A stretch of 64,000 bases of DNA from JAGNXB01 sp942490895 (GTDB taxonomy: Bacteria > Bacteroidota > Bacteroidia > Chitinophagales > Saprospiraceae): NCBI GenBank assembly GCA_942490895.1, contig CALNZC010000070.1, forward strand, positions 115,558 to 179,557, given 5' to 3'. Under the pieces are notes generated by a model. It was not told the origin of the DNA and did no database searches. It saw nothing but the letters and a program-made list of their open reading frames with translations. The position numbers were made by a program, and so were the translations under genes. Shown here one piece after another: positions 53,897 to 63,452 of this stretch. Numbering within the stretch: the first letter of the stretch is position 1; each line of letters opens with the position of its first letter.

Positions 53897-55075
53897 TCAC
53901 TTAAACGGATCACTCCATTTCTCCTCCGACGCCACTGTCTCATCGGTCAGCGTATTCAAGAAGGCGATCAGAGCATTTCGCTGCTCCTGACTGAAGTTGA
54001 AAAAATTAGGTAAGCCATTCGGACGAACCAGTGGAGGATCCAGAGTGGGATGACTTTCTACACCCTCAGAATAATGGCCGATCACCTTTTCGAGCGTGGC
54101 AAAACGGCCGTCATGCATGTAGGGTGCAGTCAAGGCAATATTGCGCAAACTGGGCACCTTGAACTTGGCCTCCAATTGAGGTTGATTAAAAAAGCCGCCC
54201 ACTCCCAAGTCTACCGGATCAGAATCTAACCCATTATTGCGTGGACCGGGTGCAATAAAGTTATCCGTCCCGTGACATACAGCGCATCCCGCTCCATCGG
54301 GTAGGGGTGTGAAAAAGATCTCTTTACCTAAATTCTCTTCCGCAGTGAAATTAGCAAAAGGCGTACTCCCCTGATCATTAAAGTTGGCTGGAAAAGCCGC
54401 CCGTCCCTGGTCATATTTACTCTGATAAGAAATAATGGATCGGACGAATTGTGCCAGGCTTCGGGAAATGCGATTGGCATTAATGCTTTCATCACCAAAG
54501 GCGCGTTTAAACAGAATGGGATAAAATTCTGATGCGGTCAACCGGGCTACCAGCGTGTCTAGAGCCAGGCCCATTTCTACACCATCCTGGATGGGCATCA
54601 ACACTTGATCCTCCAGAGTGGCCGCGCGTTCATCCCAGAAAAAATGGCCATTTTGATAATACGCTGCCTGAATGAGAGACATACTATGTCGTCCCGTTTG
54701 CCCGCCTTCAAATCCTTCAGACAGGATCTGTTCATCAGAAAATCCAATTTCCTGTTTGTGGCAAGATGCACAGGAAATGGTATGGTTGATAGACAATTGT
54801 TTGTCGTAAAACAACACACGACCCAACGTAGCCCCCCAATCTGTGATCACATTATTTGCCGGGGTATTGTCCTGAGCCAGGATCAGCGGCACCGTCAAAT
54901 AGATTGGAAGTGCTTGACCGGCATATATGAATGGCTCTGTTGGCAAATGAAGCACCGTCGCAAGTAGTTGATCGTCCAGCTGATCCTGAGTGGGTGAATC
55001 CTCTTTAGCACAAGATGTCATACCCAGCAGCCCGAGAGTGGCTAAAATGACAAAAACAGATTTCAAGCTCATCAT
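53897..55075 (-). CDS. Di-heme cytochrome-c peroxidase/MauG-like lipoprotein, copy 3
   Basis: A 392-residue lipoprotein (Cys22 after LGMTS) with heme sites SCASCH and CAVCH. It has the family block FKVPSLRNIALTAPYMHDGRF and LFYDKQLSINHTISC ahead of the first heme. It is more divergent in the middle region than the pair at 45-47 kb and has an extended N-terminus. It is not next to the MbnP-like gene but only 6 kb away, separated by uvrA and the Lgt-like gene. It is most likely a periplasmic hydrogen-peroxide-scavenging enzyme or a MauG-type oxidase. The start is at 55075 or 55072, fixed by the signal peptide. Confidence 0.9.
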   Translation of the reverse strand: MMSLKSVFVILATLGLLGMTSCAKEDSPTQDQLDDQLLATVLHLPTEPFIYAGQALPIYLTVPLILAQDNTPANNVITDWGATLGRVLFYDKQLSINHTISCASCHKQEIGFSDEQILSEGFEGGQTGRHSMSLIQAAYYQNGHFFWDERAATLEDQVLMPIQDGVEMGLALDTLVARLTASEFYPILFKRAFGDESINANRISRSLAQFVRSIISYQSKYDQGRAAFPANFNDQGSTPFANFTAEENLGKEIFFTPLPDGAGCAVCHGTDNFIAPGPRNNGLDSDPVDLGVGGFFNQPQLEAKFKVPSLRNIALTAPYMHDGRFATLEKVIGHYSEGVESHPTLDPPLVRPNGLPNFFNFSQEQRNALIAFLNTLTDETVASEEKWSDPFK

Positions 55076-55159
55076 GATTTCTTTGGATTTTGGGGCCAGA
55101 ATCGATATACAAGATTTGGACGGCAACCCGTTCAAATAGTTTATTCGGGGCTGGAAAAA

Positions 55160-55621
55160 TCAGGATTCCAGCATTTCCTCTCGCATGGCCTTCTGCTGTT
55201 TTTTTTCTTTTTTAGCTCGACGTGCTGACCGTCGGGGGATCCCTGCTTTTCCGCCCAGAATAGCATCAACCGCCAGGATGACAAATGCAGCATACCAGAC
55301 GCGCAATCCCCAGTCCGGGGATACACCAATCAGTTCTTCGGTCCCTTCTTGTGGCAGGAAATGAATACCCCACACCAGGGAGGCCATAGCCAATGAAACC
55401 AGGATAACGACGGTCCGAGCCCAGCCACCATGCTGCCGGAAGGCGAGAATAAAGCCCAGATTGGCCAACCAGGGCAAGCCAAGCAACCACTGCTGATCCA
55501 CAAGCCCAATCACCCCGAACAAGATCAGGTGATATCCTTTCAGGTAACTCCCCACGAAAACGGGAAGAAACATAGAGAGGACATAGGTCCAAAAAGCGAT
55601 CCAGCGCAAAGGGTGCCGCAT
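55160..55621 (-). CDS. Small inner-membrane protein of unknown function
   Basis: I do not recognise this 153-residue protein. It has four predicted transmembrane segments (about residues 7-25, 30-62 in two parts, 70-88, 108-125) and a strongly basic cytoplasmic tail (GIPRRSARRAKKEKKQQKAMREE). The basic tail points to a cytoplasmic C-terminus by the positive-inside rule. It lies upstream of the third peroxidase gene on the same strand (85 bases away), so it may be co-transcribed. Confidence 0.62.
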   Translation of the reverse strand: MRHPLRWIAFWTYVLSMFLPVFVGSYLKGYHLILFGVIGLVDQQWLLGLPWLANLGFILAFRQHGGWARTVVILVSLAMASLVWGIHFLPQEGTEELIGVSPDWGLRVWYAAFVILAVDAILGGKAGIPRRSARRAKKEKKQQKAMREEMLES

Positions 55622-55739
55622 GTGACGAAGGTAAGTGAAATTGGGGCGATTTAAATATTTCAGCTCACCACCGTTTCAGTAAAGAGCTGGCCCTCACATG
55701 CAAAGATGCTGGAGGGATTCTCACTGCCTTTCTCATAAA

Positions 55740-56657
55740 TCAGGCATCGTGACGCATGCCCTGAGCCACTCTGAAAATATGCAGTACATAAGGGAACAGT
55801 GCATCCATGGTCTCCCGGGCTCCATTGGTGGACCCGGGCAAAGTCAGGACCAGCGTATTTCCTTTCATCCCAGCCACACCCCGACTGAGCATGGCAAATG
55901 GCGTCCTGTCCTGTCCATACTTTCGAGCAGCTTCCATCACCCCGGGTATCTCGCGATCGAGCAGGGGCTGTATAGTTTCTGGTGTTACATCCCGTGGAGA
56001 CAATCCAGTGCCTCCAGTGAAGAGTAACAGGTCTACTCCATCCGGACCTGTATACTGTTCGACGGCCTTTCGGATCGCCTCAGGCTCATCCGGGATTACG
56101 GTATAGTGAGGTACTTCAACCTCCCACTGGTTCAGCTTTTCCCGAATGGCCAATCCGGCTTTATCCGATTTACTCCCGGCAGAAACACTGTCTGAACAAA
56201 CGACTACTGCCGCCCGAACACCCAGCCCGACATGGTCCCGGAATTGTGACTTCCCACCCTTCTTTTTGATCAACCGGATCGTGCCGATCTCCACACCCTT
56301 GTCAATAGGCTTCAACATGTCATACATGGTCAGAGCCGTCACGGCCGCCCCATGCATGGCTTCTACCTCTACTCCCGTCCGGTAGATGGCATGAACTTCG
56401 ACTTCGACATGGATCTGATTGCCTCTGATTTCACTGTGGATGGCTGCATACTCAACGGGTAGAGGATGGCAATCCGGGATCACATCGGATGTCTTTTTGA
56501 TGGCCAACAGACCGGCAGCCCGGCTCATTTCAAATACATTTCCCTTAGGCACCAGGCCTTGGCGAATGGCATCCAGCGTTGCTGGATCACTGACGGTGAT
56601 GGTCGCTTCGGCAACGGCCTGCCGCAAGGTGTTTATTTTATGTGTGATATTATTCAT
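55740..56657 (-). CDS. moaCB: Bifunctional MoaC/MoaB molybdenum-cofactor protein
   Basis: A 305-residue fusion of two steps of molybdopterin synthesis. The N-terminal MoaC domain (about 1-150; KGNVFEMSRAAGLLAIKKT, VIPDCHPLPVEYA, GAAVTALTMYDMLKP) forms cyclic pyranopterin phosphate. The C-terminal MoaB/MogA-like domain (about 153-305; RAAVVVCSDSVSAGSKSDKAG, LLLFTGGTGLSPRDVTPE, LVLTLPGSTNGARE) adenylates molybdopterin before molybdenum insertion. The fusion is known from other bacteria. It is last in a moeA-modE-tauE-moaD-moaE-moaCB operon. No moaA is in the window. Confidence 0.93.
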   Translation of the reverse strand: MNNITHKINTLRQAVAEATITVSDPATLDAIRQGLVPKGNVFEMSRAAGLLAIKKTSDVIPDCHPLPVEYAAIHSEIRGNQIHVEVEVHAIYRTGVEVEAMHGAAVTALTMYDMLKPIDKGVEIGTIRLIKKKGGKSQFRDHVGLGVRAAVVVCSDSVSAGSKSDKAGLAIREKLNQWEVEVPHYTVIPDEPEAIRKAVEQYTGPDGVDLLLFTGGTGLSPRDVTPETIQPLLDREIPGVMEAARKYGQDRTPFAMLSRGVAGMKGNTLVLTLPGSTNGARETMDALFPYVLHIFRVAQGMRHDA

Positions 56658-56661
56658 ACTC

Positions 56662-57120
56662 CTATTGATTCACTTTCCAGGTTCCATCCTGATCACCAAA
56701 CATCTCCTTCCCCCAAATGGGCACATCCGCCTTGATCTTTTCCACAATCTCTCGCAAGGCCGTAAAAGCCGCATCCCGATGACCTGAACTGACAAAGACA
56801 AAAAGACTGATCTCACCAGAGCGAACCGTCCCCAGACTGTGATAGATATGCATGCAGGTTAGCGGATAGTCAGCAAAGGCCGCTTCCCGGATCAGATGCA
56901 CTTTTTGCAGGGCCATCTCCTCATAAGCGGTATAGTCGATATGAGTCACCGAGCGACCCTCTTTCTCATCTGCACGCACCTGGCCCAAAAAAATAGCGTG
57001 TGCGCCAATATCTGTTTTGGATTGATGCTTGGCGATAGAATCACCGATAAATCCAGCCGAAATCGGCCCCTCGATAAAAATGGATTTAGCCTTTTTTTCA
57101 CTCATAATATTCTGTTTCAT
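56662..57120 (-). CDS. moaE: Molybdopterin synthase catalytic subunit MoaE
   Basis: Large subunit of molybdopterin synthase, which adds two sulfurs to precursor Z using MoaD thiocarboxylate. Visible landmarks are GAHAIFLGQVRADEKEGR, the active-site region YTAYEEMALQKVHLIRE, MHIYHSLGTVRSGE and VSSGHRDAAFTALREIVEKIKADVPIWGKE (split), with the catalytic lysines in the last block. The start could be 57120 or the ATG at 57105 (MSEKKAK). The moaD gene ends 8 bases upstream. Confidence 0.94.
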   Translation of the reverse strand: MKQNIMSEKKAKSIFIEGPISAGFIGDSIAKHQSKTDIGAHAIFLGQVRADEKEGRSVTHIDYTAYEEMALQKVHLIREAAFADYPLTCMHIYHSLGTVRSGEISLFVFVSSGHRDAAFTALREIVEKIKADVPIWGKEMFGDQDGTWKVNQ

Positions 57121-57127
57121 TCAATCA

Positions 57128-57376
57128 TTAACCTCCGGAATATGGCGGCAGTAACGCCACGGTCATTCCGGGTTCAATAGGCTGATTTCCCTGGATAACT
57201 TCCATATCCACTGCCAGCACAAAAGGCAAGTCTTTCAGTTCCGGAAATGACCGGATCAACGCTACTTTCAGTTGGTCAGTGTCGGACACCCAGGGCCAGG
57301 ACCGTTCCTGCCCCTGAAGCAATTCTACGATCATACCAAAGGCAATCAGTTGAATTTTTTTATCGTCAGTACTCAT
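57128..57376 (-). CDS. moaD: Molybdopterin synthase sulfur carrier MoaD
   Basis: An 82-residue ubiquitin-fold sulfur carrier that ends in the obligatory Gly-Gly (LLPPYSGG), where a thiocarboxylate forms. The sequence FGMIVELLQGQERSW and VALLPPYSGG match the family. The start ATG at 57376 overlaps the stop of the TauE gene by one base, so it is coupled to it; its partner moaE follows directly. Confidence 0.93.
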   Translation of the reverse strand: MSTDDKKIQLIAFGMIVELLQGQERSWPWVSDTDQLKVALIRSFPELKDLPFVLAVDMEVIQGNQPIEPGMTVALLPPYSGG

Positions 57377-58107
57377 CAGATCAGGATCAATTTAACGGCA
57401 GCGATCAAAAGCACCGTAGCCAGAAAATAACGCAGCCAGGTTTGGCCCATCCAACGGGCGCCAAGATAGCTCCCCGCCATACCCCCTGCAAATGCAGCCA
57501 GGATCATATACAATATATTCGGATCAAGATGGAGCCCTCCAACCATCAATCCCGCCAAACCGGCAAGCGAGTTGACCAGAATAAACAGAGCAGATACTGC
57601 CGCCGTCTCCTTCATATTGGCCCAATGGAACAAGAGGATCAGCGGTGACAGAATGATCCCACCGCCAATGCCGATCATGCCGGAAAACAGACCGATGCCC
57701 GCCCCGGCCAGAATAGCCCATGTCCACTGGACACCCTGAAAAGGTGTCTCCTTCTGGCGGATGTGCCACAACATCCGCAGTACAGCAAATACAAGGATGA
57801 CGCCCAGAATCCGCTTGTAGATCATTGGATCCACCCGGATCATGCCTCCGATAAAGGATGCCGGAACAGACCCTATCGCAAAAGGAATAAACAAGGAGGC
57901 TTTGAAATGACCCTGACGCCAATAATGATAGAAGGCTATGATAGATACAATGACATTGAGCACCAGAGCAGAAGGCCTCATCACTTCTGGAGCCAGACTG
58001 AACAGGGCCATCACTGCCAGATAACCACTGGCCCCACCATGCCCTACACTGGCATAGAAGAATGCCACGAGTAAAAGGATGATATAAAAGGGAAGGGTGG
58101 GATCCAT
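57376..58107 (-). CDS. TauE/SafE-family membrane permease
   Basis: A 243-residue polytopic protein of the TauE/SafE (DUF81) family, thought to export sulfite or other sulfur-containing organic anions. The two family repeats show GHGGASGYLAVMALF and GIGLFSGMIGIGGGIILSPLILL. It lies inside the molybdenum-cofactor operon, coupled to moaD. A link to sulfur handling in the operon is plausible, but a role in molybdate or oxyanion transport is also possible since TauE-like genes are often found in Moco gene clusters. Confidence 0.88.
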   Translation of the reverse strand: MDPTLPFYIILLLVAFFYASVGHGGASGYLAVMALFSLAPEVMRPSALVLNVIVSIIAFYHYWRQGHFKASLFIPFAIGSVPASFIGGMIRVDPMIYKRILGVILVFAVLRMLWHIRQKETPFQGVQWTWAILAGAGIGLFSGMIGIGGGIILSPLILLFHWANMKETAAVSALFILVNSLAGLAGLMVGGLHLDPNILYMILAAFAGGMAGSYLGARWMGQTWLRYFLATVLLIAAVKLILI

Positions 58108-58142
58108 AGAAGAGCGTGTTCGTTCTTTTGGCTCAAGAGATC

Positions 58143-58466
58143 CTAAATCTGAAGGATTTGCTGAAATCGATCTGCTTCTTTTTGAAAGGCTTCCAGGGCC
58201 GTCAAGCCAGCAGCTGAAAGCACCGTTCCTCCGCCATCTTTTCCTCCTGCATGCCGTTCGACCAATTGATTCGGAGCAGACTCATTCATGGCCTTCACTC
58301 TGCCCCAGGCCTGCCGGTAAGTCAAACCCAGTGCATCTGCGGCCTTCCGAATCGAGCCTAACTCATGGATGCTGGCCAGGAGGGCAGCCCTGCCGGGGCC
58401 GATCTCCAATCCGCTTGGACAGACGAGCCAAATATGGCCGTGAACGATGTATTCAAGCTCGCCCAT
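58143..58466 (-). CDS. ModE-N-terminal-like winged-helix regulator
   Basis: A 107-residue DNA-binding protein resembling the N-terminal half of ModE, the molybdate-responsive regulator: GRAALLASIHELGSIRKAADALGLTYRQAWGRVKAMNE split over the helix-turn-helix, and a wing LVERHAGGKDGGGTVLSAAGLTALEAFQ. It lacks the C-terminal molybdate-binding (MOP) domains, so it cannot bind molybdate in the E. coli manner. The start ATG at 58466 lies inside the end of moeA (14-base overlap), so it is translationally coupled. It probably regulates its own operon. Confidence 0.85.
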   Translation of the reverse strand: MGELEYIVHGHIWLVCPSGLEIGPGRAALLASIHELGSIRKAADALGLTYRQAWGRVKAMNESAPNQLVERHAGGKDGGGTVLSAAGLTALEAFQKEADRFQQILQI

Positions 58467-59661
58467 GACCCAACAAGTGAACATCAACGATCTCTCCCAC
58501 CTTATATTCCGTCCGATCTTCTTCCAACATGATCACAGCATTCGCCGGAGCAAATGACCGCATGATATAGGACAGCTGACCCGACAACGGCATCACGCCT
58601 CCGTCTTCGACCAGTGCTTTGAGGAAAAAGGTCAGACCGGCCTTTTTCGTAAAGTCAGCTTTGAGGGGCAGTCTGACGCTTTCTAGAAACACCGATGGAA
58701 AACCCTGCATCTTTCGTAGACCGGGGTACACATATTGATAGAAGCAACTGGTGACGGAGGCTGGATTTCCGGGCAAGGCGAAGACCAGTGTTGATCCGGT
58801 CTGTCCAAAAAAGAGTGGCTTCCCAGGTCGCTGTTTGACCTTGTAGAAGTGGGGATGGACGCCGCCCTCTTCAAAAACCTGGCGAACAATGTCATGATCA
58901 CCGACAGATATTCCACCTGTGATCAGAATCATATCTGCGCCTTTAACAGCCTCCTGAAACTGGTCACGAAATGTATCCAGATCATCCCGGACATGGCTGA
59001 CCTGACGAGGGGTGATGCCTTCAGCGAGTAAAGCGGCAATCAGGGTGTGCGAATTGGATTCATAGATATGCCCAGGAGGCAGATCCTGGCCGGGTTTAAC
59101 CAATTCGGATCCGGTCACCAGGATATCCACCACTGGCCGTCTGTATACCGGCACCGTTGGCAGACCTAAATTGGCCAGAAAGCCGATAGCTCCGGGGGTC
59201 ATCAGAGTCCTGACCCCAAGTGCCTCTTCACCATTGCGGATCTGGGTGGCCTTTCCTCTGATGTTGGCACCCTGTTTCAGGATACCACTCGTCATCCGGA
59301 TCGTATCGCCATTGGCTTCGATCCATTCCTGCTGGATGACGGTATCTGCTCCGGGAGGGATGGGCGCTCCGGTAAAAATCCGCATAGCTTGCCCCGGTCC
59401 CACCGTTTGGGTTGGCCAGGAACCGGCAGGTATCTCACCGATCACCTTCCAGGACGAGGGCAGTGGGTCCGACCAGGCGAGGGCGTATCCATCCATAGCA
59501 GAATTGTCAAAAGGTGGCATATCCACTGGTGAATCCAGCGATCGACTGAGCATCCGTCCTCCGGCCAATTCGACCGGAACCAGCTCCTCAGACAGAAGGG
59601 GCGTGTTTGCTAACACCCGCTGCTGTGCTTCAGTCCAGGAAATAAAGTGGGCTTGCATCAT
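58453..59661 (-). CDS. moeA: Molybdopterin molybdenumtransferase MoeA
   Basis: A 402-residue enzyme that inserts molybdenum into adenylated molybdopterin. Typical blocks are PPFDNSAMDGYALAW, VGPGQAMRIFTGAPIPPGADTVIQQEW split over two motifs, LVTGSELVKPGQDLPPG, ILITGGISVGDHDIVRQVF, VKQRPGKPLFFG and VFALPGNPASV. It is the first gene of the operon and has no promoter box I can identify. The end overlaps the regulator gene. The start is the double ATG at 59661 or 59658. Confidence 0.95.
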   Translation of the reverse strand: MMQAHFISWTEAQQRVLANTPLLSEELVPVELAGGRMLSRSLDSPVDMPPFDNSAMDGYALAWSDPLPSSWKVIGEIPAGSWPTQTVGPGQAMRIFTGAPIPPGADTVIQQEWIEANGDTIRMTSGILKQGANIRGKATQIRNGEEALGVRTLMTPGAIGFLANLGLPTVPVYRRPVVDILVTGSELVKPGQDLPPGHIYESNSHTLIAALLAEGITPRQVSHVRDDLDTFRDQFQEAVKGADMILITGGISVGDHDIVRQVFEEGGVHPHFYKVKQRPGKPLFFGQTGSTLVFALPGNPASVTSCFYQYVYPGLRKMQGFPSVFLESVRLPLKADFTKKAGLTFFLKALVEDGGVMPLSGQLSYIMRSFAPANAVIMLEEDRTEYKVGEIVDVHLLGHGRA

Positions 59662-60164
59662 GGCTGCAAGATCGCAAATCGTTATGACAATTGTGACATA
59701 ACGGTTTTGCTTTCTTGATCTGTAACTGAATGGGGAAGTGTTATTGAGTTATTTCGCTATTGGGTCATTTCGAGGGAAGAGGGATCCGGGAAGAAGCGGT
59801 ATTCGCTGTTCGGTATGCAGTATTTGGCTATTTCGAAAATCCTAATGCATGGATTGGTGTTATGGTCATTCTTTTTTAGGTTTGAGATTTACCTGGCCGT
59901 CGGCCCTTAGGTTTGCAGGCGGATTTAAGATTTGTCTTTTGTCTTCTGAATATTGCATCTCGTTATTCTACCCCAACTTGTTTTACCTTTTTCAAAAAAA
60001 TGTTGACTCTAGTGTCTCTTGAACCAGTTTTGGTGCGGTGTCTCACCGCAACACCGGACATGCCTTTTGAGTTATTTAGGATGTCTACCCCAATACCAGG
60101 TGTCAAATCTGGCAACTTAACAAATACCTGATTTTCCTTTAGACACTACTTTCAGAATTTTCAT
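59662..60164. other. Gene-free region with dispersed repeat copies
   Basis: 503 bases between the Moco operon and the tandem surface-protein genes. It contains TTATTGAGTTATTTCGCTATTGGGTC near 59.75 kb, related to the 36.5- and 43.4-kb repeats, the shared TTTACCTGGCCG block near 59.89 kb, and a hairpin GCGGTG-TCT-CACCGC at 60034-60048. No gene-like frame is convincing. Confidence 0.6.
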
Positions 60165-61702
60165 TTATTGGGTTTTGACCATTTTACCAACAGCCATTAG
60201 TTTACCATCCGCATCTCGAAGGAAATAATAATAAATCCCGCCTGACCACAAATGGGTATCCACTCTGTGGAGAAATGAAAATGGTGGTACACTCCCATAG
60301 TAAATTTCTCTACCTGCTACATCAACAATCTCTAATCTGAATTCACGAGCATGCTGTAATCCCTCGTCCAGCTCCAATGTAAATCCACTTTGAACAGGAT
60401 TGGGGTAAACCCGGTGACCGTATGAAGAGGGTATTTCTGAAGTAACCTCACTCAACCCCAGTGTATCACAGGGACTGTCCTTCCAGGCACCCAACCGATA
60501 ATTTGGGATGTTGGGCAACGCCAGAAAACTGAGGTAAGGCAATGGTATTGCGTTGGGCCGTGCCCAACAGGCCTTGCCCTTCAGATCGGGATATTCGATC
60601 ACGTGGTAGGTCTGGGTACTGCTGCCAGGGGAAATATATATCCGGCCATCTGGCCCTCGCTGCATCATCACAAATCCCGCGCCGGTAGGGGTGGGAAAAG
60701 TATCCAGTATGGCGATGGTATCCGGCTGAAGAATGGCATCCTCCATATCCACCTGCATGATCACCTTGGAGGAATTGTAGTAACAAAACCGGCTGTTCGG
60801 ACTGAACACCGTAAATGCACCCGGCTTGAATACCTCCGGAAGACTGATGAGCCGCTCATTACTCAACTCGCCAGTGCAACGATCAAAGTCAAAAAAGGAT
60901 AAGCCACAGGTATTGTTATATCGAACATATTTTGTGCCATCTGGTGAAAAGGAATGTGCACCATATGCATTACATTCGGGATAGGGATACTGATACCCTA
61001 TTGATTGAGAAACATACTCGGAGATCCCCTCATGGTTTAAAATATATAATATATAAGTTGCCTTCCTGTGTTCCGGTGTAATTATGAGCCAGTCTCTTCC
61101 ATTTCCATGTTTACAAGCAGCTGGCAGTTCAACTCTTGAAATATTGATGATGTTATTTGTAGATTGGATTGTAATACTATCTAGACCCATTTGAATTCTT
61201 GACCAATAGGCATGGTGTCGAAGTTATACCAAACAGATTATCCAAAACTACCCGTTTGTGAAAAAGATAAATAGAATTCCCTCTGTGGCAACATGATCAT
61301 ATTGAACATGCTCGGATAACTGCCATTATCTTTACACCACGAATTATAAATCTCTCCAGGGTTCAATGTGTCCCCTCCTGGCAAGACTTGGCCCTTGGCA
61401 TCAAAAAGTCGGCATCCATTGGACACCAGTAAGAGTTTTCCATCAGCATCCGAAAAACTGGTCACCTGATCACTCAGGTCTGCATTGTTGAACTCAATCG
61501 GGTCTGCCGTGACCGGTTGGTTGTGGAAATTCAACTCAAAATTTCCGAAGATCCCGCCGTATTCTGCTCCGTATCCGTTCAGCCAGTGATAATCGTGTTT
61601 TTGGGTGTAGCCGCGTACGGCTACACCCAAAAACAACACGATGACCAGGCCAGATCTAATGAACGAGCAATATTTCACTTTTATGATTTTCTCTATTCTC
61701 AT
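60165..61702 (-). pseudogene. Tandem copy 1 of a T9SS-exported protein, broken by two single-base shifts
   Basis: A secreted protein of 511 residues if two extra bases are removed, a length that divides exactly into codons. The N-terminal frame has a signal peptide (to about residue 32, ending RGYTQ) and KHDYHWLNGYGAEYGGIFGN. It breaks at about 61283 (CCCTCTG, where copy 2 has CCCTTG) and again at 61213 (GGCATGG against GGCAGG). The C-terminal frame resumes at MGLDSITIQ and ends with a Por sorting domain (VYPNPVQSGFTLEL, IVDVAGREIYYG, SGGIYYYFLRD). I do not know the function; repeated SPDGTKYVRYNN and GPDGRIYISPGSS motifs suggest a beta-propeller. Decay or base-call error are both possible. 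Confidence 0.82.
61597..61634. repeat. Inverted repeat inside the copy 1 signal-peptide region
   Basis: The 17-base arm GTTTTTGGGTGTAGCCG and its exact reverse complement flank the loop CGTA. The same structure closes the window in copy 2 (63963-64000). It encodes the end of the signal peptide in the coding frame. Confidence 0.85.
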
Positions 61703-62677
61703 TGGTCCTGGATGCACAACTTATCAGCCAGCACCCAGAAATCAGGGCACTAAATATAATCGTACCATCTGCATAAATCTGACTGCGCCAATCTCCATGA
61801 TAAATAGCCGTACTAGTAAAACATTCTTTCATTCAATCTTGACCAGTTTATCAACCACCATTGTTTTGCCCAACTCATTCCGTAGAGTATAATAGTACAT
61901 GCCGGCAGACCACGAACTGGTTTCTACACGGTGCAAAAATGCATAGGGCGGAATACTCCCCAGGTAAACCATCCTGCCGGCCAGATCGAAAACCTCAAGT
62001 TGCCAGGCAAAAGCATGTTGCAAGCCCTCGTCCAGCTCAAAAGTAAAGCCGTTTTGGACGGGATTAGGATATACCCGATGGGCAAATGTGGAGGGCATCG
62101 AAGAAGTGACTTCACTCAGCCCCAGTGTATCACAGGGACTATCCTTCCAGGCACCCAACCGATAATTTGGAATGTTGGGCAACGCCAGAAAACTGAGGAA
62201 AGGCAATGGTATTGCGTTGGGTCGTGCCCAACAGGCCTTGCCCTTCAGATCGGGATATTCGATCACGTGGTAGGTCTGGGTACTGCTGCCAGGGGAAATA
62301 TAGATCCGGCCATCCGGCCCTCGCTGCATCATCACAAATCCCGCTCCAGTAGGCGTTGGAAAGGTATCCAGAATGGCAATGGTATCCGGCTGGAGAACGG
62401 CATCCTCCATATCCACCTGCATGATCACCTTGGAGGAATTGTAGTAACAAAACCGACTGTTCGGACTGAACACCGTAAATGCACCCGGCTTGAATACCTC
62501 CGGAAGACTGATGAGCCTCTCATTACTCAACTCGCCAATGCAACGATCAAAGTCAAAAAAGGACAATCCACAGGTATTGTTATATCGAACATATTTTGTT
62601 CCATCTGGTGAAAAGGAATGAATGCCGTAGGCATTACATTCAGGATAGGGATACTGATACCCTATTGATTGAGAAAC

Positions 62678-63452
62678 GGAATGTGTCCAAGTCAGTTCTG
62701 AGAATCTCCTTTGGTCCAAATTGAAAACTGACTATTCCAGTCTGTTTCCCAACCTCATCCATCGTACGTCCTATAATCGAAGAAGGAAATCCCTGAGAGA
62801 GATTCTCTTGCACTGCACAGAGATTTTGGCTTCCCAGATGGTCACTGACCAAGAAGCCTTCCTGATCGATTCCATCCCGGTTCCTACTTGTCGCATCGTA
62901 AGAGAACATAGCTCCAAAGCATGTCGACGCCCTGACCGTGATATTGTTGTTGCCAACAAGGGGTTTAATAGAATTCTTGGTGGCTACTTTATCGGCTATA
63001 AAATGCACATTATTACCAGTGAAACCGGGGTTTATCGAGACCTTCTCATTAGCCCGGCCAGTACACATGACAGTTCCTTCCTCAAGGAAATCACCTCTGA
63101 GGACACTCATCTGTACGGTCGCACATTGATCGGGGATCGAGGCTATATTGGTCATGCAACCCAGTTAAGATTGTTCGAAGATGTCGGACTAAAATTAGAC
63201 GTGCCTTACAGACGGAATCAGCGTGATTTTAGGAAATATGATCTAAATAAGCGACTTAAACGGAAATCTATCGAAGTGGTGTTTTCACAATATTGTGATG
63301 AATTCCATCTTCGGTTAAATTATGCAAAACGGTTCTCCGGTTTCGAGATCAGAATTCTGTCCAAAGTAGCAGCTAAAACCTTCAAACAATTTTGGAACTT
63401 TATACACGATCGCAACATCAACCAAACCAAACATGCTTTGGCAGCTTAACCC
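62678..63452 (+). mobile_element. IS982-family insertion sequence fragment
   Basis: Defined by comparison with copy 1: the copies match up to 62677 and again from 63453. It contains little more than transposase coding sequence. I find no terminal inverted repeats and no target-site duplication, and about 71 bases of the target are missing, so it is a remnant and not a fresh insertion. Confidence 0.82.
62679..63449 (+). pseudogene. IS982-family transposase, 5' truncated
   Basis: The frame is open from 62673 and reads QVSSENLLWSKLK before LFPNLIHRTSYNRRRKSL, the last being the IS982 signature. Further landmarks are FLIDSIPVPTC (catalytic aspartate region), FIGYKMHIITSETG, LIGDRGYIG and EVVFSQYCDEF. 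The start codon and an estimated 40-50 N-terminal residues of the DDE transposase are missing; a TTG at 62721 is only a chance start. The stop is at 63447-63449, right beside the junction, so the IS end is also lost. The fragment is opposite in strand to the gene it interrupts and cannot move on its own. Confidence 0.85.
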
